Below are positions 57,173-64,000 of a DNA stretch of 64,000 bases, in pieces; positions within the stretch are counted from its first letter, which is position 1, and the number at the start of each line of letters is the position of its first letter. Made by a program: the position numbers and the translations under genes. Origin of the DNA: Aplectana chamaeleonis (Eukaryota; Nematoda; Chromadorea; Rhabditida; Cosmocercidae). The stretch lies in the NCBI GenBank assembly GCA_029168955.1, contig JAPDOI010000710.1:62001-126000 (forward strand). Reading direction: 5' to 3'. The notes under the pieces are model-generated. The model made no database searches and was not told where the DNA came from. It saw nothing but the letters and a program-made list of their open reading frames with translations.

Positions 57173-58445
57173 GCGGTACCTTTCATACCATCGTCTGTAT
57201 TGATCAGAATATTTGTGGCGACGCTTTCTCGCGATTTTAGCCTCCTTTAATAACTCCCTGTTAAACCCAGTTTTTCCAATTATGAAAAGTAATTCAGGAT
57301 CCTGGTGGAAAGAACTATCCAACGGCATAATGCTTGCTGGGGCTCAAGTTTAAACGAAAATGTTCGAGATGAAGTTTACGGATTGTTAAACAGCACATAT
57401 ATGTACATATAGAGTGATTAGCTAGGAAGGACTAAAAGAAAAGTTTAGAGATCTAAAAATATGCTTGATATTCTTTTTTTCAAATTTGAACCCTAGCTGG
57501 CATTACGTTGTTGCAGGATTCTTTAAAAAAAAGCATCAAAAAACTAACCGAGAAAGAATAAACGCTAGCATGATAGTCTATGTCCACAGGCAATCGCTTG
57601 TAATTTGTAGAAGCTGCAGGTGTTTCAGATGAGTCCATACAACAGCCACATCCGTTATTTTGCTCAAAGTCTGAGTTGACCCTACACGAATAAAAAAACC
57701 TCTTCGAAGCAGTAAGGCCGGGATCAGACTTCCAGCGACGAGCGACGCGACGCAATGTTTACTGTCAGTATCGACCGAAAATCGATATGCCTGATATGCA
57801 CTGTCGCCGTCGTTGGTCGCTATAAGTATGATCCCTGCCTGAGCCTTCCTGCGCTTATGGTTTTCCCTGTAGACAGACACAACCGACTATGAGCCCAGTT
57901 GTATGTGATGTTGTTAAAAATCATTGAGAAGACCGATAAAGAAACCGCGAACAACAAATAGGTTTTAGCGGCTTCTGCTAATCTGTCGCGACACCTGCGA
58001 CGATTCAAAAGTTTCTAATTGGCGCCTCCTCGACAGGCCGCCCAGGACTGCATGCATACCGTAAACTGCGAGACCACCTGGAAAGGGCCCATGACGGATG
58101 GCCATTGCTACATTCGACTCACCCGACGAACGGCAGCCCTCATTTTCCTGCCACCTTTTATTAGCCTAATAAATCGTTCATTATGTTTGATGCCTATTGA
58201 AACATTCCTAACTCTTCTCTCACCACATAGTAACCGCTGGTGCAACATAATCTGAGAAAGTGTAGGGATCAAAGAGCCAATCAATGCTTTTCTATATTTG
58301 CTTGAAACTCCTGAAATTTGCGGGGTACCTTCTACAAGGACGCGAGCGTTCTCAGATGGTAGTCAGCGCATCGCGACCGTTAACGTGAACGAAGAAGGCA
58401 AAGCGGCTGTCTCTCAAATGCCCAACAAGATATTGCGTATTAAGC
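57173..58445. other. Unassigned stretch
   Basis: Several short open frames without motifs. No gene is recognised. Confidence 0.35.
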
Positions 58446-58449
58446 TTAA

Positions 58450-58933
58450 AGGCACAGTACACCCTCAGAGATGAATTTTGCGATTTTCGTTTATTTGTGT
58501 AGTAGACCCCTCCTGTATAACACGTGCCGAGTGCGGGATCTCAATTCCCCCAAATAAGCGAGATATAAGCTACCACCACAGGCCCGACCCCCTTCACTCA
58601 CCACCACAGGCCCGACCCCCTTCCTGGCTTTTGACCTCAATATCAGCCGGATGGATGGATAAATTTCGACCGTGTCGCGTTCTTCAATCCATTTCCGGAC
58701 TATCTCCTTATCCTGGCTCGCTCTCGCGCAACGATTTCGAATGAAGAGAAATACAGGCCCGAGACAACTCGTCCACCAATGTTTCACCCTCAAAATATAA
58801 GCATCTTTGAGGAGCCGTAACTCTGTTCATAGGGGGTATTGGGCGAATTCAGAGATACCACTGTGATCAGCGTGTCACCCTCTCCAAGATTAGCATGCAA
58901 GCTAGAAAATGTTTTTTTGGGTGTCCTGTGCCT
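58450..58933. mobile_element. TTAA-flanked MITE (AGGCACAGT family), 484 bp
   Basis: The left end AGGCACAGTACACCCTCAGA and right end GTGTCCTGTGCCT are flanked by TTAA (58446-58449 and 58934-58937). A short internal duplication of ACCACAGGCCCGACCCCCTT lies at 58575-58622. This is the most complete copy of the family in the window. Confidence 0.85.
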
Positions 58934-58937
58934 TTAA

Positions 58938-59188
58938 TAGCGTTTAGGTGCCGTGCCGCGCGCTGAACAGGCGCTTCTGCATAGTTGCGTATGTCTGAAG
59001 TGCGAGAAATAACTGGAAACGAGAAAAAGTTTTTGCAACGTAATCGTCCACGTCTGTTGTTCAAGAATAAGCTGACAGCGGAAGAGTTTTCAAGCAAAGG
59101 AAAGATGATTGCATGCATGTCGCTTTCTACATTGATTATTTTCTAACAAATTAGCGAATCATATCCGACCACGTGATGAATTCTTGTC
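58938..59188. other. Short unassigned stretch
   Basis: Nothing recognised. Confidence 0.35.
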
Positions 59189-59512
59189 AAGTGGAAAAAT
59201 TTGACCAGTACAAATTCATATCTAATTTCGCCGCATTTTTTTGCTCAGACTCGGGGCCATATTTACGTTGTAATGCTAAAAACAATGGTGGGTAAGGGGC
59301 TACAGGATGGGTGCGGTGAGGGCAAGCGACCGCAAGACAAGACAAAATCAAGTGGAAAAATTTGAGCAGTACAAATTCACAAATTCATATCTAATTTCGC
59401 CGCATTTTTTGCTCAGACTCAGGGCCATATTTACGTTGTGATGCTAAAAACAATGATAGGTAAGGGGCTACAGGATGGGTGCGATGAGGGCAAGCAACCG
59501 CAAGACAAGACA
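59189..59512. repeat. Two head-to-tail copies of a unit of about 160 bp
   Basis: 59189-59346 and 59349-59512 are highly similar direct repeats, each running from CAAGTGGAAAAATTTGA to GCAAGACAAGACAA. They sit about 200 bp upstream of the reverse transcriptase frame. Tandem terminal repeats at the 5' side are common in Penelope-type elements, so they may belong to the element that follows. Confidence 0.8.
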
Positions 59513-60539
59513 ATATGTGAGAAAACAGCAAAAAAATACGTCAATCAGTAAAGGCGGAAACCGAAAACGAAAAGAGCTATAGAAAACACGCGATACATGA
59601 CAACTATTGGAAATTTTATGAAAAAGGGGTCTTCCAAGCGAAAGAGGTTTGGTTCGCGTCAGAAACGTTCTAACAAAAAGGGAACAATAGGAAAGTGAAA
59701 TGACGAGAGTTTACAGAAAGTGAACAATATCTTCTCAAAACGATATTCTTGGTCGACTCTTCTAAACAGCAAAAGCGAACCGTTGCGGTGTTCTACACGC
59801 CTCTTGCGTAAAACTATTGAAATCAGATGCATTACAGGTGCACATAATAGCAGATTGAAACCTCTAGCTCAAGAATTATGCATGATATTCACGACACTCA
59901 AGAAACATTTTGTAAATAACACAAATATAGTCCGTTCTCGTAATAAAACAATCAAAACATACTGGGCAATAGCAAACACAAATATTGGAGAGCAATTGAA
60001 CGCATTTAAAAATACAAAAGCGAAGTTTTATTCCGCAGATTTTACGGATATGTTTACCAACCTACCTCATGCCACACTATTATTAGCTGTATGAGTTACT
60101 TGGTAAACATGTGCTACAAAAACTCAAACAAAAAACTCATTGCATGCAATGGTTTCAAATCCTTCTATACGGATAGTCATTTAAGAAGTAATAGTTATAG
60201 ATATTATACTAAGCAATATTTAATCTACAGCGTTGATTACCTTCTCAAAAATGGTTACTGTTTATTCGGAGGCATCGTTTTCAAACAGAAACAAGGGGTT
60301 CCACAAGGCGGTAATTCTAGTCCAATTTTAGTAGACCTGGTCTTATCTCTGATGGAGTTTCAATTTTCCAAAACTTTTTCTTTTGATCAGAATGTTCTAT
60401 TGGAGCCATTTAGATATATGGACGACTTATTGGTTATTCACAACAAACATGATCGATATGTTGAAGATTTGTTAGCAGCTGTTTATAAAAATGTATTAGA
60501 GATCAAAAGAACTCACATGAATGCATTTCATACCAATTA

Positions 60540-61825
60540 TTAGGTCTAGAAGTTAATTTCCGCGTTTTTGTTGTTATTGATATTTTGTAAAAAATAAAAT
60601 TATTTTTATATAACGAATTTTATGTTATAATGCTCACTGTATTATCAGCTTTCTATTGATATATAACTTGCTTCACGTACCTTATAAAAAAAGTATTATT
60701 TTAGTTTCAGAATATGTCAACTTTTGTGCCGGAAAAACGCCATTTGCGGGAAGCTCTCCTTTTCCTTTTTCATCTCAAGAAGAAAGCCACTGACGCGCAC
60801 CAAATGCTTGCCCAAGCTTACGGGGATGCTGCTCCATCCATAAGAACCTGCCAAGAATGGTTTCAGCGTTTCAAATCGGGTGATTTTGACGTTAAGGACA
60901 AAGATCGACCAGGACAGCCAAAAGTTCGAAGACGAAGAACTTCAGGCTTTGTTGGATCAAGATTCGGCTCAAACGCAAGAACAGCTCGCGGCATCTCTCG
61001 GCGTCACCCAAAAAGCAATTTCTATTCGATTGAAGGCAATGGGGAAGATTCAAAAGGAAGGAAAATGGATCCCCTATGAGCTCTCAGAACGCAACAAAGA
61101 GCAGAGAAAAACAACTTCACAAATCTTGTTGGACCGATTCCAAAGAAAGTCTTTTTACACCGCATCATAACTGGCGATGAAAAGTGGGTGTACTACGACA
61201 ATCCGAAGCGAAGAAAATCGTGGGTTAGTCCTGGTGAAACAACAACTTCGACCGCAAAACCAAACATCCACGGGAAGAAGGTCTTACTGTGCATATGGTG
61301 GGATCAACGCGGTATACTGTACTATGAACTTCTTCAACCTGGCGAAACAGTTACTGCGAATCGCTATCAACATCAACTAGCGCAATTGCGGCATGAAATC
61401 GAAGCAAAGAGACCAGAATGGGCGAGTCGACACGAAAAAGCCATATTGCTTCATGATAACGCTCGACCTCATGTTGCTCGAACGGTAAAGGATACGCTAA
61501 AAGAGTTCAAATGGGAAGTCTTACCGCACCCGCCGTACTCTCCAGACATCGCCCCGTCGGATTATCACCTTTTCCGGTCAATGGCGCATGGTCTAGCGGA
61601 GCAGCGCTTTCAAGATCGTCAAGATGTCAAAAAATGGCTCGATGAATGGGTGGAGGCCAAACCAGAAAAATTTTATTATGATGGAATCCATAAGTTACCC
61701 AAACTCTGGGAAATGGTTGTTATTAATGACGGAAATTATTTTGAATAAAAATTTTGTTTAAGTATGTCCAGTTTTCAATAGTGTAAAAAGCGTAAAAAAA
61801 CGCGGAAATTAACTTCTAGACCTAA
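60540..61825 (+). mobile_element. Mariner transposon 2, 1286 bp
   Basis: The perfect inverted ends begin TTAGGTCTAGAAGTTAATTT and extend about 30 bp, flanked by TA on both sides (60538-60539 and 61826-61827). It is inserted in the Penelope-related reverse transcriptase. Confidence 0.95.
60714..61748 (+). pseudogene. Mariner transposase (DD34D, Mos1-like), two frameshifts
   Basis: It starts at ATG 60714 with FVPEKRHLREALLFLFHLKK, APSIRTCQEWFQRFKSGDFD and DRPGQPK. A frame change in an A run near 60922 leads to EDEELQALLDQDSAQTQEQL and KWIPYELSERNK, matching the WVPHEL-type signature. A second change in a T run near 61153 leads to RIITGDEKWVYYDN (first Asp), AILLHDNARPHVA (second Asp) and PDIAPSDYHLF (third Asp, 34 residues on). 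It ends NDGNYFE at 61748. The catalytic residues are intact. The domain order and the TGDEKWVYYDN and LAEQRF words place it near the mauritiana/Mos1 subfamily. Both lesions are single-base changes in homopolymers. Confidence 0.94.
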
Positions 61826-61831
61826 TACTTA

Positions 61832-62079
61832 CAGGCCATAAAACGGCCAATGTCTCACCGCCGACTGCGTACCACGCGCTGCGCGACCGCACGCGCGTCG
61901 GAAGCAGACGGGTTTTGCTGCCGCGCGACGAGTTTTGACCGCCGCGCGACGTTTCGGCGACGCGCGGCGGCCGGAAACTCGTCGCGCGGCGGGCAAAACT
62001 CGTCTGCTTCCAACGCACGTGCGGTCGCGCAGCGCGTGGTACGCAGTCGACGGTGAGACATTGGCCGTTTTATGGCCTG
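61832..62079. mobile_element. TA-flanked palindromic MITE, 248 bp
   Basis: The ends CAGGCCATAAAACGGCCAAT and ATTGGCCGTTTTATGGCCTG are perfect inverses, flanked by TA (61830-61831 and 62080-62081). The arms remain complementary for over 100 bp through a GC-rich centre (GCGCGGCGG). It lies four bases downstream of the mariner. Another copy begins at 63932. Confidence 0.95.
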
Positions 62080-62340
62080 TAGATATCAATATAAGAATAG
62101 ATGATAATGCAATTTTGACCAATTTATACAATAAAACAGATAACTTTGATTTTCTAGTGAGAAAAATTGCCACAATCAGATTCTGCAGTTTCTGTAATCA
62201 TCAAGGCCGCAAAAATTTACACAGAGACCTTGAGGATAGCCAATGTCTGCTCTGAAGTAAACTTTCTCATGGATAAATTGGAAGAATTGAAGAGCTCACT
62301 AATAAACAAAGGATACCTCTTCAGAATTAATTGTCGTTAA

Positions 62341-63931
62341 CATAGTCAAATGCATGTATCGCAACAAAAAAAACTCATATAGGTTCCTCTTGCCAGATGA
62401 TTACAATCATGTTAAACAACTTGTCGCTGCTACTCTATAAATTCGGATATTAGCTACACTAAAGTCTCGAATCCTGTTGTATTCCAGCTACTGTTATCGT
62501 TGAACGACCTACAACATACGACTTTATTGATCCCACATTGATTTTGGACCTGACCTTTCCCTATTTTGGACTTTCATTACTCTTCAACTCTTCCGCGCCT
62601 CTTCGTTCTCATTCAGTCTCCTTTCATTAATCTTGCTAACAAGTTCCGTTTATGGCTCAGCTTTCTCATTTATTTCTCATCGACAATTCTGTTCCTCACT
62701 GAGGAGCCTCGGCAGAATTGTTTGGTAAGGTTCGTCTGCGGGCAGAGGCAAAACGGACTTTATCAACTTCTTATTCCTTTACATCTTTCCTTTCTCTTTT
62801 GGTCGCACTGTTTTGCGTGCACAACACAGAGGGAAACCCGTGTGTGCGCAGGAAACAAAACCTCAGCACCTACTGGTGAATTTCCGGACCGGCTGGTCTC
62901 CTGAAGTCTCTATACTTCTTCTAGCAGTTCGATCTTTATTGTATAGTAGCTTCTCTTCTCTACTGGGATAGTTATGTCATCTGACATTTCATTATACTAC
63001 AAATATATTAATATGTTAATTTTTGGACAAGTGGAGAAATCCATTTCAATGCATAGATACTTGAAAGAGTTATGATAAGCTCTCAGTGAAAATATGCACC
63101 GGCCTGCGCCGCTGGTCGTTTGGCTCCGCCAAACGGGACGAAGCACAATACCGGAATCAACGTAATAGGAGTGATTTGCAAAAAAAGGGCCATGCCACAA
63201 CTTCTTGCAGCGAGGGAAAGCCGTTGATTCGGGCAAGGTCTATTCACCGGCCGGCATACTGACACGCGCCGCGGTCGGCACACCAACACGCGCCGTAGCC
63301 AACGCTCCCAGCGTTCACTGGGGTCACCGCCGGATGAGCAGGACCCCGTGGTGCATGGGCGGGACCAAAATACCCATACTTGGGTAATTGAACCGGCGAC
63401 AGTGTTGATATCAAAGTCATGCGTAAAAAATGCGTCGTATACTTCCCTATGTGGAGGCTGAATTTTAAAACACGGTTGATTTCGGTTGACATACGATGCA
63501 CTGAGGACGAAATACCATGACAGACTGACAGATGCCTTTCATATATGGTAAAGATTTTTTTGTGTTTTTTGTCTTGCATGTATAACGGCTTAGACATAAT
63601 CCAGTAACACTACATTCAACCACTCAAGAAGGGCCATACCTCCTCCTAAAAATAGGCGTTGTTGCTGATGTGGGGTGTGTGTAGAGTAGCATGGTTGGGG
63701 TCTGCTCTGCACGCTTCCGGTAGCACTGGTTCGTTGGAACGAAAAAGTGCCCGTCATTCCCTCGATGGCAGCCCCACCGAAGCCTTTCGGTACACCAACC
63801 TTAAGGTGGATCCCCCCCCCCTTCACTTAGGCTTGGCTTCCTGGGTGATGTGGATTTAACAGTCAAAAAACTCCATGCAAGTCAGTCAGAGGAATTACTT
63901 TCAGGTATCTAGCTTCACGATGTACAAGGTA
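62341..63931. other. Unassigned stretch
   Basis: 63255-63300 contains ACACGCGCCG words related to the 24-bp repeat at 42990-43125, and 63385-63400 has GGTAATTGAACCGGCGAC, the inverse of a sequence near 42883. No gene is recognised. Confidence 0.4.
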
Positions 63932-64000
63932 CAGGTCATAAAACGGCCAATGTCTCACCGTTGACTGGGTACCACGCGCTGCGCGACCGCACGCTCGTCG
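63932..64000. mobile_element. Second copy of the TA-flanked palindromic MITE, cut by the window edge
   Basis: CAGGTCATAAAACGGCCAAT and the following bases match 61832-61900 with few changes, preceded by TA. Only the left arm is in view. Confidence 0.88.

Larger units (their letters stand above)
59720..62340 (+). pseudogene. Penelope-related (possibly Naiad-like) reverse transcriptase, interrupted by two transposons
   Basis: It opens near 59720 and shows RCITGAHNSRLKPLAQEL, then AKFYSADFTDMFTNLPH (first catalytic Asp, about 60030-60065). A one-base frame change near 60090 precedes SYLVNMCYKNSNKKL. The active-site region has GVPQGGNSSPILVDLVLSLM (about 60295-60355) and RYMDDLLVI, with YMDD at 60415-60426. 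A mariner (60540-61825) and a MITE (61832-62079) then interrupt it. The thumb resumes with LDINIRIDDNAILTNLYNKT (from about 62081) and NFDFLVRKI, and after another frame change ends with FLMDKLEELKSSLINKGYLF at 62338-62340. The PQGGN..P motif and the DNFDF thumb suggest the Naiad/Chlamys branch of Penelope-like elements rather than the classic one at 52 kb. That assignment is a guess from motifs; the reverse-transcriptase call is secure. Confidence 0.85.

Overview
This is eukaryotic DNA, most likely from a nematode and probably a clade V (rhabditid or strongylid) worm. The reasons are 67-96 bp introns in the only clear host gene, Tc3-like and mariner transposons, an LTR element whose primer-binding site matches tRNA-Gly, and a very dense load of foldback and TTAA-flanked miniature transposons. 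There are no operons, rRNAs, CRISPR arrays or bacterial signals. The species cannot be fixed from the sequence alone.

The one convincing host gene is a LAMMER/CLK-type protein kinase on the minus strand. Four catalytic-domain exons lie at 33015-33817 and two C-terminal exons at 4626-4950. About 28 kb of repeats separates them. At least one exon (the stretch after the LAMMER motif, before the C-lobe end) was not found, and the N-lobe exons are not seen upstream. A second, weak host-gene candidate is at 10542-11239 (minus).

Almost everything else is mobile DNA. From left to right: an RTE-like retrotransposon relic (1-2232); scattered small inverted-repeat elements and minisatellites (2.4-14 kb); four inverted-repeat elements in a row (14.5-16.2 kb); a Jockey/CR1-like retrotransposon (18.87-22.91 kb) with a 221-bp hairpin in its endonuclease region and a TTAA-type MITE in its reverse transcriptase; a 157-bp tandem array (26.2-26.8 kb); a deleted LTR retrotransposon (27.1-28.8 kb); foldback elements (30.5-36.1 kb); a Tc3-like transposon with a short retroposon inside it (38.5-40.5 kb); palindrome-rich arrays and minisatellites (41.3-47.0 kb); abutting TTAA MITEs (48.4-49.8 kb); a Penelope-like element with a GIY-YIG domain inside another MITE (50.9-53.4 kb); a nearly intact mariner (53.9-55.2 kb); further foldback repeats (56.1-58.9 kb); and a second Penelope-related reverse transcriptase interrupted by a mariner and a TA-flanked MITE (59.2-62.3 kb).

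The most informative feature is the nesting. In four places, taking out the younger insertion plus one target-site copy rejoins an older sequence in frame or restores its repeat. This gives a relative insertion history that can be read directly from the sequence.
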